This document shows positions 7,769-17,247 of a DNA stretch of 40,960 nt, one piece after another; the stretch's first letter is position 1, and every line of letters begins with the position of its first letter. A program made the position numbers and the translations under genes. This DNA is from an uncultured Treponema sp. Its GTDB lineage: Bacteria > Spirochaetota > Spirochaetia > Treponematales > Treponemataceae. Under the pieces are notes generated by a model that saw only the letters and a list, made by a program, of their open reading frames with translations, made no database searches and was not told the DNA's origin. The stretch covers positions 1 to 40,960 of the forward strand of contig CAMNBC010000007.1 of the NCBI GenBank assembly GCA_946532115.1. Reading direction: 5' to 3'.

Positions 7769-9638
7769 CAAAATCTTCGGCCGATAAAGGTCGTGAAAAA
7801 CAATATCCCTGGAGATAGTCGCAGCCGATTTTATTCATATCAGCTGCCATCTCCAGACTTTCAATTCCTTCTGCAGTAATTGTACAGCCCATCTGTTTTA
7901 TGGTTTGAACTACCATAGGAAGAATCTTATCTTTATCCTTAAAATAATCCCAGACAAATTCCATATCAAGTTTAATATTTACAAACGGGCATTTTTTCAT
8001 TCTGGCAATATTTGAATAGCCGCGTCCATAATCATCGAGTACAAACTGGAATCCTAAATCTGTCATAAACTTCATTTGTTTTTGAAGAAGGGCAAAATCA
8101 ATCATAGATTCTTCGGTAATTTCCAGATGAATTTTATCTGCGGAAACTTTGTATTCGTTCAAAATGGAGGCAAATCTTTTTGAAAGATCTGGACGTAAAA
8201 GCTGTAGCGGCGAAAGGTTAACGTTTATCCATTCAAGTCCCATAGCTTTAATATCATGTTCAGAAATAAATTTACAGGTTTTAATAAACATCTGCTCGCC
8301 TAAGGCATTTATTCTACCATTTTTTTCTGCGATAGGAATAAAATGAGTCGGATATATTAGGTTTCCATGCTGGTCGCGTAAGCGTGCAAGAGATTCTGCT
8401 GAAATAAGTTTATTTGTTCTGGCATCTACAATAGGTTGTAAAAATAATTCAACAGCATTCTGCTCTACAGCAAATTCAACTGCTCGTTTGATTTTTTTAT
8501 TTACAATCATATTCTGGATACATTCGGAATCAATCAATTTTGAATGATTCTGATCGCCAGTATCATTAAGTGTAGAGACAAGGGTTGTAAATACTATTTC
8601 TTTTGAATAAGAAAAAACTTTCTGATCAATTTGTGTAAAATTAATATCAAGATACATATCGATATCTTCACCGGTATTCCAGGAAGATTCAAAACGCTGG
8701 TATATTTTAGAACGTACAAAATCAATTTCAGAACTGTTTTTTCCCAGTACAAAAAAACGTCCGTCGTGTAGATAAAAAGAAATTAAATATGGAAATGTTT
8801 GTCTTAAATAATTTCCAATAAGGGAAAGTCCGATATCGGTTTGAGTGTTGCTGTAAATTTCCCTTAAATCGTTATAGTTGTGAATTGTAAACCCAAGAAT
8901 TAATGGAGATTTATTAAATCTAAGTTCATTGAAAAGGGCTTCAAAAGCTTTGATGTTAAACAGACCGCTTTTTTCTTCCAGAAATAAGGTTGGATTTTGA
9001 AAAACCAGATAGATGATAATAATAGTTATAAGCGTGAAAAAATTCATTATAAGGAATTGCGGGAAAATAGGTCTTATAATATATCCAATCAAAAGAATGA
9101 AATTAAAAACAAGAGAGCCCGCAAAATATGTATGAGAAGTTTTTTTTCGATATATCAGTGTATAAATAATGGAAATGACAACATAATAGAATGAACATAT
9201 ATAAATGGAAAAATATAATGGGCCCTGACTATATTTACCGGTGTCTGAAATGCAGAAAATAGTATTAATAAATAGATTAAGAATTATGATTACATTAGTG
9301 ATAAAAAAAGGTGCAAAATCTATGATAAAAGAAATTATGGATTTGCGTTTCGGCTTTTTTACAATTAAATTGGTAAGCATAAAAAAGGAAATATTCCTTT
9401 GCACGAAGAGAATAAAATAAATTGTATTTTCAAGTCTTAGAATAAAAGGATGAACATTATTAAAATATTCCAGACTAACAGAACTTATTACATCAAAAAA
9501 AATTGTAAGAATATCAATAAACAGAATTATAAGAAAAGCTTTATTAATTCTGACAGGAAGTCGTGGCTGCATGAAGTAGAAAACCATAAAAGTGCAGATA
9601 ATTACAAAATCAGGCAGCACCAAACTGTAATTCCACAT
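7746..9638 (-). CDS. Membrane EAL-domain cyclic-di-GMP phosphodiesterase with degenerate GGDEF
   Basis: 630 residues. About seven N-terminal hydrophobic segments (residues ~8-220) form a membrane sensor. A GGDEF-like domain follows (~225-370), in which the signature is replaced by HDGRFFV, so no cyclase activity is expected. The C-terminal EAL domain (~385-625) keeps the catalytic set: E415 in ESLARL, NVNLSP, LEITEES, DDYGRGYSN, NIKLD, AEGIES and LQGYCFSRPL. It is probably active in degrading c-di-GMP in response to a membrane or extracellular signal. GGGGGAG five bases upstream supports the start. That site is partly inside a strong hairpin (9647-9682). Single gene, minus strand. Confidence 0.88.
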   Translation of the reverse strand: MWNYSLVLPDFVIICTFMVFYFMQPRLPVRINKAFLIILFIDILTIFFDVISSVSLEYFNNVHPFILRLENTIYFILFVQRNISFFMLTNLIVKKPKRKSIISFIIDFAPFFITNVIIILNLFINTIFCISDTGKYSQGPLYFSIYICSFYYVVISIIYTLIYRKKTSHTYFAGSLVFNFILLIGYIIRPIFPQFLIMNFFTLITIIIIYLVFQNPTLFLEEKSGLFNIKAFEALFNELRFNKSPLILGFTIHNYNDLREIYSNTQTDIGLSLIGNYLRQTFPYLISFYLHDGRFFVLGKNSSEIDFVRSKIYQRFESSWNTGEDIDMYLDINFTQIDQKVFSYSKEIVFTTLVSTLNDTGDQNHSKLIDSECIQNMIVNKKIKRAVEFAVEQNAVELFLQPIVDARTNKLISAESLARLRDQHGNLIYPTHFIPIAEKNGRINALGEQMFIKTCKFISEHDIKAMGLEWINVNLSPLQLLRPDLSKRFASILNEYKVSADKIHLEITEESMIDFALLQKQMKFMTDLGFQFVLDDYGRGYSNIARMKKCPFVNIKLDMEFVWDYFKDKDKILPMVVQTIKQMGCTITAEGIESLEMAADMNKIGCDYLQGYCFSRPLSAEDFVTKYSPS

Positions 9639-9646
9639 GAAAACTC

Positions 9647-9682
9647 CCCCTTCATAATGGTTATCCTTATATTATGAAGGGG
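9647..9682 (-). promoter_or_regulatory. 12-bp hairpin sequestering the EAL gene's ribosome binding site
   Basis: A perfect inverted repeat, CCCCTTCATAAT (9647-9658) and ATTATGAAGGGG (9671-9682), with a 12-base loop. Read on the minus strand, the 3' arm ends in AAGGGG, which is part of the Shine-Dalgarno sequence of the gene starting at 9638. There is no T run, so translation control is more likely than termination. Confidence 0.6.
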
Positions 9683-9718
9683 AAAGTATGAATTGGCAAT
9701 AATATTTTGTTATATGAT

Positions 9719-9768
9719 AGATTGCTTCGCTACGCTCGCAATGACGAGGCGTAGCTGCAATGACGAGG
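9719..9768. repeat. AGAT..ATGACG intergenic repeat, tandem degenerate copies
   Basis: AGATTGCTTCGCTACGCTCG followed by CAATGACG, then a shorter GGCGTAGCTGCAATGACG. It has the outer AGAT/ATGAC frame of the other repeats but a different stem (ATTGC/GCAAT). It lies between the stop codon of the GH16 gene and the upstream region of the EAL gene. Confidence 0.6.
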
Positions 9769-9771
9769 TGA

Positions 9772-11274
9772 TTATAATTCTTCTTGTGTTACATGAACAT
9801 TTCCGATCCATACATCGTTTGAATCTAAGCCGAGGTTGAATTCAAGGCGTGCTGTAGGATCTGTTTCATTTTCCATTGTAAAGAAATATTCATAATGGTC
9901 AATTCTTGTTGTTAGTTGAGGATAATATTCTGGAGAATAAACTGCCCAGCTGTTGTCTGCATCTCCACCAACTTTTATTGTAATCTGTCGGTTTGAACTT
10001 GCTTTAGCGTCAAATGCAATTTTATAAGAATAACCTTTTGCAACAGGAAGATGTTGAATCAACTGAACTGAATAGGTCTGATTTCCGATATTTGAGATTT
10101 TTACACGACGGCCTTCAATTCCTGTAGAGGAATCTTTTTCTGCTAAAGAAGTTGCGGCTCCACCAAAATCTTCGAGAGCGAGGAAATACCATGCGCGGTT
10201 ATATACATCCATTTCTTTATTAGAAAACATACCTGCGTTTCCTGGATCAGAAATTACATTCTGTAATGCTGCGTCAAAAATAAAGTTACTTCCATCTGAA
10301 GTTTTGTACTGACTGAAATGTTTTTCGTCACGTTCTTGAACTGGACGTCTTACATTTGTTTCGTATGGTTCATCTTTATCATAAACGCGAACCCAGTCTA
10401 CAAACATTTGAGCAGGTAAGTCAGAATCTTCAGGTAGAACACCACCATCATAATTTCCACCAAGTGCTAAGTTTAAAAGAATATAGAAAGGTTTATCATA
10501 AGGAGCTGGATATGCATAAGGTCTTGATTGACCAGCATCAAGCGACCACCACTGTGAAGTTTCAAAATATTTGTTACCATCAACTAACCAGCGTAATATA
10601 CCTGGCTCCCATTCCAGAGAATAGATATGATATTCTGCGATTGTTCCACCTTCAGCGGGTGTTCCCGGAAATTTATACAAATCACTTGTGTATTTATTTC
10701 CCGGCCATGGTTGTCCATAATGTATAGTACCGTAAATACGGTTTGGCAAGCGGCCTTTTGCTTCCATAATGTCAATTTCGCCGGAAGAAGCCCAGAAGCC
10801 ATAATCATCTGTTGCAGGTAAAAGCCAGAAAGCCGGCCAGATTCCATTTCCTACAGGCATTTTTATTTTGGCTTCGATGCGGCCGTAAGTTTTTGTAAAC
10901 AATTGTGTGCCGTCGTCTTTTACTGTACGAAGGCGGGCAGAAGTATAATCGTAGCCCTTAAAGTTTTGTTTGCGTGCTTCGAGAACCAGATTTCCGTTTT
11001 TTATGTAAGCATTTTCTTTCCGGTAATACTGAAGTTCATTATTTCCCCAGTTTTCCAGACCATATTCGGTTCCGGTTCCTGTCTGAAAATCCCATTTTGT
11101 TTCATCTATTTTTTTACCGTCAAATTCATCACTCCATACAAGATGCCAGCCCTGTGGAATTTCAGCCTGATTTTTATTGTAACTGGATAACTTGTCGGTA
11201 AGTATTAAGAGAATTGCCAGTAAAACTAAGGCTGCAAATGTACTGCAGATAATAATTTTTGTAGAGTTTTTCAT
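9772..11274 (-). CDS. Membrane-anchored GH16 beta-glucanase with C-terminal carbohydrate-binding module
   Basis: 500 residues. An N-terminal hydrophobic segment (6-26) with no clear cleavage site suggests a signal anchor. The GH16 domain covers about 40-300: WSDEFDG at the start and the catalytic E-I-D-I-M-E (E166 nucleophile, D168, E171 acid/base) in SSGEIDIMEAKG, the laminarinase/lichenase pattern without the extra bulge residue absent. The C-terminal ~160 residues resemble a CBM4/9-type beta-sandwich. It probably cuts beta-1,3- or mixed-linkage glucan outside the cytoplasmic membrane. It is third in a minus-strand operon, 15 bases after the GH30 gene, with GGGGG six bases before its ATG. 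Confidence 0.87.
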   Translation of the reverse strand: MKNSTKIIICSTFAALVLLAILLILTDKLSSYNKNQAEIPQGWHLVWSDEFDGKKIDETKWDFQTGTGTEYGLENWGNNELQYYRKENAYIKNGNLVLEARKQNFKGYDYTSARLRTVKDDGTQLFTKTYGRIEAKIKMPVGNGIWPAFWLLPATDDYGFWASSGEIDIMEAKGRLPNRIYGTIHYGQPWPGNKYTSDLYKFPGTPAEGGTIAEYHIYSLEWEPGILRWLVDGNKYFETSQWWSLDAGQSRPYAYPAPYDKPFYILLNLALGGNYDGGVLPEDSDLPAQMFVDWVRVYDKDEPYETNVRRPVQERDEKHFSQYKTSDGSNFIFDAALQNVISDPGNAGMFSNKEMDVYNRAWYFLALEDFGGAATSLAEKDSSTGIEGRRVKISNIGNQTYSVQLIQHLPVAKGYSYKIAFDAKASSNRQITIKVGGDADNSWAVYSPEYYPQLTTRIDHYEYFFTMENETDPTARLEFNLGLDSNDVWIGNVHVTQEEL

Positions 11275-11289
11275 TTATATCCCCCAGAT

Positions 11290-12681
11290 TTATTTTAATA
11301 GCCAAGTTTGAATTGCACGCGGTGGAATTTTATAAATTAAAGTTTTGTCTTCTCCTTCAATCTTAAAATTGAAAACAAGCTCAGCTTCTGTGCGATTTGT
11401 AATAACAAGAACAATTGTACCATCTGGATTTTTAAATGCAAGTGTTTCTGCTTCATCGGTAAGGTGACCGCTTACGGTTGCGGGTGTCATCATAGAATTA
11501 ATTTCGGCATCCACACGAACTGCTCCAGGTTGAATGAAACGGCTGAAGTGACCAATGTAGTAATAAGAACTCTGGAAGTGAATGGTTCCATTTTTTTCAT
11601 CTGCAAGAATTGGAGCATCGCAATAGTTTCCTACGTGATTAGGACCGCCCTGCATATCAAGAACAATATTCCAGTCAATCCATTTTGTAGTTCCACTTTT
11701 AAGGTCGTTTATAATGTTGTGAGCATAACGTTCACCAGTAAACCAGGCTCCATTACGAGGGCCGCCTTCAACACAACCTTCAGTAAACATCAAATCAATC
11801 TGCGGATATTTTTCTGCGATTGTTTTGATATTGTTATACTGATCTCCTGAATACCAGTGGAATGCAAGTCCGGCAATATATTTTGAAGCATCTTTTGATT
11901 TTAAGGATTCTTCAAGACGTTCAAGTGCAAGGTCACGATTATGATCCCAGATGTAAATTTTTACATCTCCAAGTCCAGCTTTTTCCAGAGCGGGACCAAG
12001 ATACTGACAGGCAAATTTTCCTTCTTCTGCTGCAGAGTATTCACAGGAATCCCAGGTCTGAACTGCGGCCGGCTCATTCTGAATTGTCACAAAACTGATT
12101 TTGATTCCGCGTTCAGCCATTTTCTGAATGAACTTTACGAAATATTGAGCCCAGAGTTCCCAATACTGCGGTAACAGATGCCCGCCGTGATTCATGTCAT
12201 TATTGTCTTTCATCCAGACTGGTGGAGACCATGGGCTGAGTAAAAAGCGTACTTCGCTGTTACTTGCAAGGGCTGCCTTTTGGACTTCGGAAGCCAGCGG
12301 AGTGATGTACTTGTCTGTCTGTTCCATAGAAAATGATTCAAGAGTTTCATCTTTTTCCGGAACGCATGCCCAGTTATCAAGAGAGAAATCACAAGAATTC
12401 ATATGAACTCTGGCAAGGCGGTAACCGTTTCCGGTTTCTGTGTTGTAGTATGCATTTATAGCCTGTTTGCGAACTGAATCTGGAAGTTTTGAAAGAACAT
12501 AGCCGGAAGATTCTGTAAGTGCTCCACCAAAGCCTTCGAATTTCTGAAAAGTTTTTGAAGGGTTAAGTGTGAGGGTTGTTGGAATCCAGCCGCCTGCATT
12601 TGAAACACGGTCTTTAGGAGTAACTTCGGAGATTCGCTCGTTTGTATCTTTTACAGTTTCATATATTTTTTCTACTAACAT
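11290..12681 (-). CDS. Cytoplasmic glycoside hydrolase family 30 enzyme
   Basis: 463 residues, no signal peptide. It matches GH30: FEGFGGALTESSG near 48-60, SPWSPPVWMK near 149-158, acid/base E203 in TIQNEPAAVQTW, and nucleophile E301 in MFTEGCVEGG. The small C-terminal beta domain expected of GH30 is present at ~400-463. Known GH30 activities include beta-glucosidase, beta-1,6-glucanase and glucosylceramidase. In this operon, removal of beta-1,6 branches or terminal glucose from imported laminari-oligosaccharides is a reasonable inference. Its start overlaps the end of the upstream phosphorylase gene by 7 bases, indicating translational coupling; AGAGG precedes the ATG. Confidence 0.87.
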   Translation of the reverse strand: MLVEKIYETVKDTNERISEVTPKDRVSNAGGWIPTTLTLNPSKTFQKFEGFGGALTESSGYVLSKLPDSVRKQAINAYYNTETGNGYRLARVHMNSCDFSLDNWACVPEKDETLESFSMEQTDKYITPLASEVQKAALASNSEVRFLLSPWSPPVWMKDNNDMNHGGHLLPQYWELWAQYFVKFIQKMAERGIKISFVTIQNEPAAVQTWDSCEYSAAEEGKFACQYLGPALEKAGLGDVKIYIWDHNRDLALERLEESLKSKDASKYIAGLAFHWYSGDQYNNIKTIAEKYPQIDLMFTEGCVEGGPRNGAWFTGERYAHNIINDLKSGTTKWIDWNIVLDMQGGPNHVGNYCDAPILADEKNGTIHFQSSYYYIGHFSRFIQPGAVRVDAEINSMMTPATVSGHLTDEAETLAFKNPDGTIVLVITNRTEAELVFNFKIEGEDKTLIYKIPPRAIQTWLLK

Positions 12682-15600
12682 AATTTTACCTCTACAGTGA
12701 TTTTTGAGATTTTGCCGTTACGGGCAAAAAGGTCTTTTGTTTCAGCTTCTGTAAGTGTAGTACCTTCGCGGCGATTGCCGTTGATTGTTATTGCCGAACT
12801 ATCGTTAGTTAGTTTGTATTCTACCGGAGTATTACACCAGGTAAAGTTTAACGTGCCGTTTTCAAAAAATTCAGATTTCTTCAAAATCTTTGGATTGAAG
12901 CAGGCACAACCGTTAGTAATGTCTACACCGAGTTCGCCCCATCGAGTGAGCACTTCCTCTTTAACCTGACCAGTCATACCAGGCTGTTTAGCCCCCTGCA
13001 AATTAGGAGTATGAGAATAAGGGTCAGCAGGGAAAGCGCCATAAATTTCCGGGGCTTTGTTGAAACCGATACCAGCGCGGATCTCGTAGTAGGCTTTTGT
13101 GAGTTCTTCTACAGTTGCCGTGTCAGCACCTTTTGAAATCGCAGCAAAAGTGTTTTCCTGAGCAGCAAGAAGCAGCTTAGAAACCATGTGCCAGTAGATG
13201 CTTCCAAGACCTTCGTAAGCATAGAAAGTTCCACTGCGGCCAGTAAAGCTCTGATGATTGAAAGTCTTTTCGTAGAGGGCTTTTAATGCTTCGAGCTGCG
13301 CCTGAGCTGGTTGCACATTTTCAGGAAGTGCAGCGCATGCTTTTTCCAGGAAGCTTACGTTGCGGAATTCGCCGTTGAAGTGCCAGATTCCGTTGCAGTC
13401 TTTCTGCAAAAGTGCGCTGCCTGTTTTTCCGATAAGGGCTTTGAACTGAGAAGCATCTGCATCTGAAACACAGTTTTTCTTTTCAAACTCTGCAAGTTCC
13501 TTGTTAGGGTAGAGCATATAAGAGTTCTGTCGTGGCTCGTACATGCGGCTTGCACGGAGAGACTTAAGAAGGTCGAGTGCTTCTTCAGGAGAAAGAAGTC
13601 CAGAAGAAAGTGCTGCAACCTGACCTTCGAGCATTTCCTGAAGATATTCAATTTCGATTCTGTCGTTGAAAATCTTCATTGTGTTGTATGCGTGATAAAG
13701 TCCGTCACTGCGGCGGTTAAGTTTGATTGTGTTAGTTATATGTAACTGAATTGCCTTGAGGTAAGAAAGAATGTCTGCCTTGCTGATTGCTTCTTCTGAT
13801 TTACCGTAGCCGTTTTTATAAAGATTATTACGTTCTGTTTCGAAAATAGCTCCTTCTGCATCTGTGAACTTTTTGCGGAGTTCTGCATTGTTAGCTGCGT
13901 CTGCGGCAGAAGTTTCAACATAAAGCTTTCCGAGTGCTGTAAAGCATTTTGCAATTTCTGAAGGAAGTGTAAAGCTTTCTGCATTTGATGCTTCAAAAAG
14001 TCCTGTAAGGAATTTTACAAAGCGGTGCAGGTAGTAGAGAGTTACCATTGAAAGGCCGTAGCCTGCAAGTGCGTTGTTAGCATCGTTCCATTCAGGGCGC
14101 TGAGTGTTGAGCCAGATTCCGCCTCCAGGAATGAAGTTTGCCATTTTTGCAATTACAACCTGAATAAGTTTTGTAGCAAGAGTTACGAGAGCAACTTCGT
14201 CTGTTGAGCCATTAGTCATAACTAACTTAGCATCTGAGCCTGCTGTTTTTGCCTGTTTGATTACGCGGTCGCTGAGTTCGCAGTCGAACATAATTGTGTT
14301 GCGAGGGTCAGCTGAGATTTCTTTGTAAGATTTGATTCTGTAAGGAACATTTGAACTTGCGTAGATTTTTTCGCCAAGTTCGCTTACAAGCTGATTTTTA
14401 TTAAGCTTTGCATAAACTTCGAGAAGTTTCTGAAGATAGATTACCTGATGATCGCCCCAGTAACCAATCTGTGCCCATGGGTCATTTGGATTTGGAGTTT
14501 CCCAGTCGATTCCTTCGCGTGAAATGCGGTAAGGGTTGAAACCTTCGATTGTCATTGCGTTAAGGAATTTTGCTGTCATGTTTTTGATGTACTGTGGATA
14601 AGACCATGCGAGTGCTTCCCAGTTCTGGAAGATGTCGCGCCAGTTTCCTTCGTAATTCAAAATCGGGTTTCCGTCACTGTCGCGGAGATAGATGTTAAAG
14701 CGGTTCCATGGGCGGCTTGGGTCACCGTGACGGCGGCTGAAGGTAAGAGGCATGTATTCATAGAAGAGTCGGCTGAGCTGTGGATTCATCTCTTTTTGTA
14801 CGGCAGCCTCGAGCTCCCCGTAATTTACAAAGCCGTCTTTGTCTGCAGCTGAGGCGAGGGCTGTGGTTACTTTTTCAGCGAGTGTGATGAGCGAGGTGTT
14901 GCGAACTCTTACGAATTTTACGAAGTCGCCAAGATTGATTTTTCCGTTATTTGCGAAGAAGCCGCCGCGCATGATGTTGAACATTACGTTTTCTGAGTGG
15001 TGAACGCAGGTCATGGTTTCGGCGGTGTTCTGTGAACCGTCAGCCTCGCTGATATAGGTTTCCATAAGGGCTTTGCCTGCGGCGATGTCGGCTTCTAGAG
15101 CGGCTGTGAGTGCCTTGCGGTCTGCAAGTTCATTTTTAAGTGCAGCAATTTTTGATGCATCGAGTTTTGTGTCGAAGACCTGGTACCATTCTGACGAACT
15201 ACCGTTAGTTAGTGTACAATCACGACAAATATAAGCTGCAGGTCTCTTTCCCTTTACAACAGTCATTGGTGTAACGCTGTCTTTTTCTGCGAATTCTGCA
15301 GGTGCGTCCGGGTTCAAAATTAGTTCGTCGTCTGTATTGAACCAGCTTATGTTTGCAAAAAGTCCTTCGCTTGGTTCTGCTTTATCAGTTACTATAGAAG
15401 AAACTGCAAAAAGTGCCAGCTTTGATTCTGAATCTAAATCTGTTTTTTTGTAGGCATCCAGAAGTACGCTGTTGTTGTTCTGGAAATCTGCTGATACGCA
15501 GGCCGGCAGAATGTTGCGGCAGCCATCAAGAACTTTAACTGTTACTTCTTTATCGCTGAGGTTTATAATTTCTGCTTTACGTACAAGACCATATTTTGCT

Positions 15601-16022
15601 GAAGAAGTCCAGCCATAGCGGAAGGCAAGTTTAAGTTCGTTATTGATTTCTTCGAACCATACTTCGGTTCCTGCTGTGTTTTTATAGATATTTCGGGTGA
15701 TGTTTTTTTCTACAAGTTTTCTGATTGCAGGGCTTGCTGAAAGTGAAGCAAACGGTTCCCAGATTTCTTCTCCGGCTTTGATTGCTGTATATGAGCCTGT
15801 GTAAGATTTTGCATCGCTAACTTTGTCTGCAGTGTAATATGGAAAAACTGCATGATCGCAGTCTATTCTTCCGGCTGTGATTCCTCCCTGTGACCAGCAG
15901 AAATTCCAGATGTCGGAAGAGCTGGTAATTGTCATAAAGAAATCGTCCATGTAATCGTAATTTTCGATTTTATAAAACTGTTCACCATTTAATGTTGTGA
16001 AGTATCCGTTTGGCTTTTTCAT
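12675..16022 (-). CDS. Large GH94-superfamily beta-glucan phosphorylase (GH161/GH149-like)
   Basis: 1115 residues, no signal peptide, so cytoplasmic. It has the plan of inverting disaccharide/oligosaccharide phosphorylases: an N-terminal beta-sandwich (~1-300), an alpha/alpha barrel with GNWRDIFQNWEALAWSYP, IGYWGDHQVIYLQKLLE and RPEWNDANNALAGYG, and a C-terminal beta domain. D647 in the WND motif is the probable general acid by analogy with GH94. The length is near 1100, as in GH161 and GH149 beta-1,3-oligoglucan phosphorylases, and longer than cellobiose phosphorylase (~800). It would release glucose-1-phosphate from beta-1,3-glucan oligomers; the specificity rests on the GH16 and GH30 neighbours. 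GGAGG precedes the start. It contains two copies of the 17-bp dispersed motif. Confidence 0.75.
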   Translation of the reverse strand: MKKPNGYFTTLNGEQFYKIENYDYMDDFFMTITSSSDIWNFCWSQGGITAGRIDCDHAVFPYYTADKVSDAKSYTGSYTAIKAGEEIWEPFASLSASPAIRKLVEKNITRNIYKNTAGTEVWFEEINNELKLAFRYGWTSSAKYGLVRKAEIINLSDKEVTVKVLDGCRNILPACVSADFQNNNSVLLDAYKKTDLDSESKLALFAVSSIVTDKAEPSEGLFANISWFNTDDELILNPDAPAEFAEKDSVTPMTVVKGKRPAAYICRDCTLTNGSSSEWYQVFDTKLDASKIAALKNELADRKALTAALEADIAAGKALMETYISEADGSQNTAETMTCVHHSENVMFNIMRGGFFANNGKINLGDFVKFVRVRNTSLITLAEKVTTALASAADKDGFVNYGELEAAVQKEMNPQLSRLFYEYMPLTFSRRHGDPSRPWNRFNIYLRDSDGNPILNYEGNWRDIFQNWEALAWSYPQYIKNMTAKFLNAMTIEGFNPYRISREGIDWETPNPNDPWAQIGYWGDHQVIYLQKLLEVYAKLNKNQLVSELGEKIYASSNVPYRIKSYKEISADPRNTIMFDCELSDRVIKQAKTAGSDAKLVMTNGSTDEVALVTLATKLIQVVIAKMANFIPGGGIWLNTQRPEWNDANNALAGYGLSMVTLYYLHRFVKFLTGLFEASNAESFTLPSEIAKCFTALGKLYVETSAADAANNAELRKKFTDAEGAIFETERNNLYKNGYGKSEEAISKADILSYLKAIQLHITNTIKLNRRSDGLYHAYNTMKIFNDRIEIEYLQEMLEGQVAALSSGLLSPEEALDLLKSLRASRMYEPRQNSYMLYPNKELAEFEKKNCVSDADASQFKALIGKTGSALLQKDCNGIWHFNGEFRNVSFLEKACAALPENVQPAQAQLEALKALYEKTFNHQSFTGRSGTFYAYEGLGSIYWHMVSKLLLAAQENTFAAISKGADTATVEELTKAYYEIRAGIGFNKAPEIYGAFPADPYSHTPNLQGAKQPGMTGQVKEEVLTRWGELGVDITNGCACFNPKILKKSEFFENGTLNFTWCNTPVEYKLTNDSSAITINGNRREGTTLTEAETKDLFARNGKISKITVEVKLC
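12797..12813 (-). repeat. 17-bp dispersed motif, copy 2
   Basis: Minus-strand reading ACTAACTAACGATAGTT in the phosphorylase gene near its 3' end, encoding L-T-N-D-S in the C-terminal beta domain. Confidence 0.8.
15197..15213 (-). repeat. 17-bp dispersed motif, copy 3
   Basis: Minus-strand reading ACTAACTAACGGTAGTT in the same phosphorylase gene, encoding L-T-N-G-S around residue 270-275. It is one base different from copy 2 and in the same reading phase. Confidence 0.8.
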
Positions 16023-16035
16023 TTTTCCTCCAGCT

Positions 16036-16095
16036 TGTCATGCTGAACTTGTTTCAGCATCTGTTAATAGATCCCGAAACAAGTTCGGGATGACA
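16036..16095. repeat. Double-hairpin intergenic repeat (TGTCAT/CTTGT family)
   Basis: TGTCAT, stem GCTGAA/TTCAGC with loop CTTGT, ATCT, then AGATCCCGAAACAAGTTCGG followed by GATGACA. It lies 13 bases upstream of the phosphorylase start codon, so it is probably in that operon's 5' untranslated region. Confidence 0.8.
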
Positions 16096-16198
16096 GATTA
16101 TCTATAAACTAAACGAAGATATTTCATAAATCAATAAGAAAGGGTAAGAATTTCGGCTGAAAACCGAAAATTTTACACCTTTATGAAAATTTACAAAC

Positions 16199-16227
16199 TT
16201 TTCATATAAGCAAAGTGCGTCTATACT
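16199..16227 (+). promoter_or_regulatory. Promoter of the sugar ABC transporter operon
   Basis: TTTTCA at 16199-16204, a 17-bp spacer, and TATACT at 16222-16227. The -10 overlaps a small inverted repeat TATACT-ccaaac-AGTATA (16222-16239) ending 13 bases before the ATG, a possible operator. A further hairpin, TTTCGG/CCGAAA (16151-16169), lies upstream and may serve the divergent operon. Confidence 0.55.
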
Positions 16228-16252
16228 CCAAACAGTATAGTGAGGTACTGTC

Positions 16253-17224
16253 ATGAAACAGAAAAACAATGAACTGCAGCCTTTAGTCAAGAAAACTTTT
16301 TGGGCTAGACTGCGCGAAGAAAAATATCTGCAGGTAATGGCGCTTCTTGGTATTTTGTGGATGTTGATTTTTAACTACATCCCTATGTACGGAATTCTTA
16401 TTGCTTTTAAGAAAAACTTTTTCGTAACTACTCCATTGTTCAGCAAGAAATTTTTTACTACTCCATGGGCAGATCATCATGGATTCCAGCACTTTTTGAA
16501 CTTCTTTAAGGATGAAGAGTTTTTCAATGTTATGGGAAATACTCTGGGCATCAGTCTTATTAAGCTGGCTGTAAACTTTACATTGCCGATTGTATTTGCT
16601 CTTCTTTTGAATGAAGTTCGCAACGTAAAATTTAAGAAGGTTGTACAGACTATTACTTACATGCCTCACTTCCTTTCTTGGGTTGTGCTTGGTGGTATTC
16701 TTACTACCTGGCTTGGTGAAGGTGGGCTTTTTAATGAAATCCTTATTAATATGGGTGTTCTGAAAGAAGGTATTCCTTTCCTTGCTTATCCAAAATACTT
16801 CTGGGGAATTACTGTTATTTCTGATTTGTGGAAGGAACTTGGCTGGTCGGCAATTATTTACCTTGCAGCAATTTCTGGTATTGATCAGGAAATGTATGAA
16901 GCTGCTAAGGTTGATGGTGCAAGCCGATGGAAGCAGATCTGGACTATTACTCTTCCTTCTATTGCTCCTACTGTAACAATTATGTTCATTCTTGCGGTTG
17001 GTGGTCTTTTGAATACTAACTTTGATCAGATTCTGGTTTTGAATAATCCTTTGAATGCACCACGCAGTAATGTACTTGATATCTACGTTTACCAGACTGC
17101 TATGCGCGGTATGAGATATTCATATGCATCGGCAATTGGTTTGTTTAAGTCTGTGATTGCATTCATCCTGCTCTTCATTGCAAATCAGGTAACTAAGAAA
17201 TTGAACGACACTTCGTTGTTCTAA
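16253..17224 (+). CDS. Oligosaccharide ABC transporter permease, LplB family
   Basis: 323 residues, about six membrane segments, with the LplB-type opening LWMLIFNYIPMYGILIAFK near residues 36-54. The cytoplasmic EAA loop that contacts the ATPase is EMYEAAKVDGASRWKQIW near residue 215-232. It forms the membrane channel with the next gene for uptake of a polysaccharide-derived oligomer. No ATPase gene is in the operon; such transporters commonly use a shared MsiK/UgpC-type ATPase encoded elsewhere. TGAGG seven bases upstream supports the start. The stop overlaps the next open frame at TAATG. Divergent from the glucan phosphorylase operon. Confidence 0.88.
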   Translation: MKQKNNELQPLVKKTFWARLREEKYLQVMALLGILWMLIFNYIPMYGILIAFKKNFFVTTPLFSKKFFTTPWADHHGFQHFLNFFKDEEFFNVMGNTLGISLIKLAVNFTLPIVFALLLNEVRNVKFKKVVQTITYMPHFLSWVVLGGILTTWLGEGGLFNEILINMGVLKEGIPFLAYPKYFWGITVISDLWKELGWSAIIYLAAISGIDQEMYEAAKVDGASRWKQIWTITLPSIAPTVTIMFILAVGGLLNTNFDQILVLNNPLNAPRSNVLDIYVYQTAMRGMRYSYASAIGLFKSVIAFILLFIANQVTKKLNDTSLF

Positions 17225-17247
17225 TGAGAGAAATGAGAGGTATGAAA

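Noticed and set aside
12210-13996. Several 60-100 codon frames antisense to or out of frame with the GH30 and phosphorylase genes
   Set aside because: They are shadows of the long, motif-supported coding frames and have no family features.
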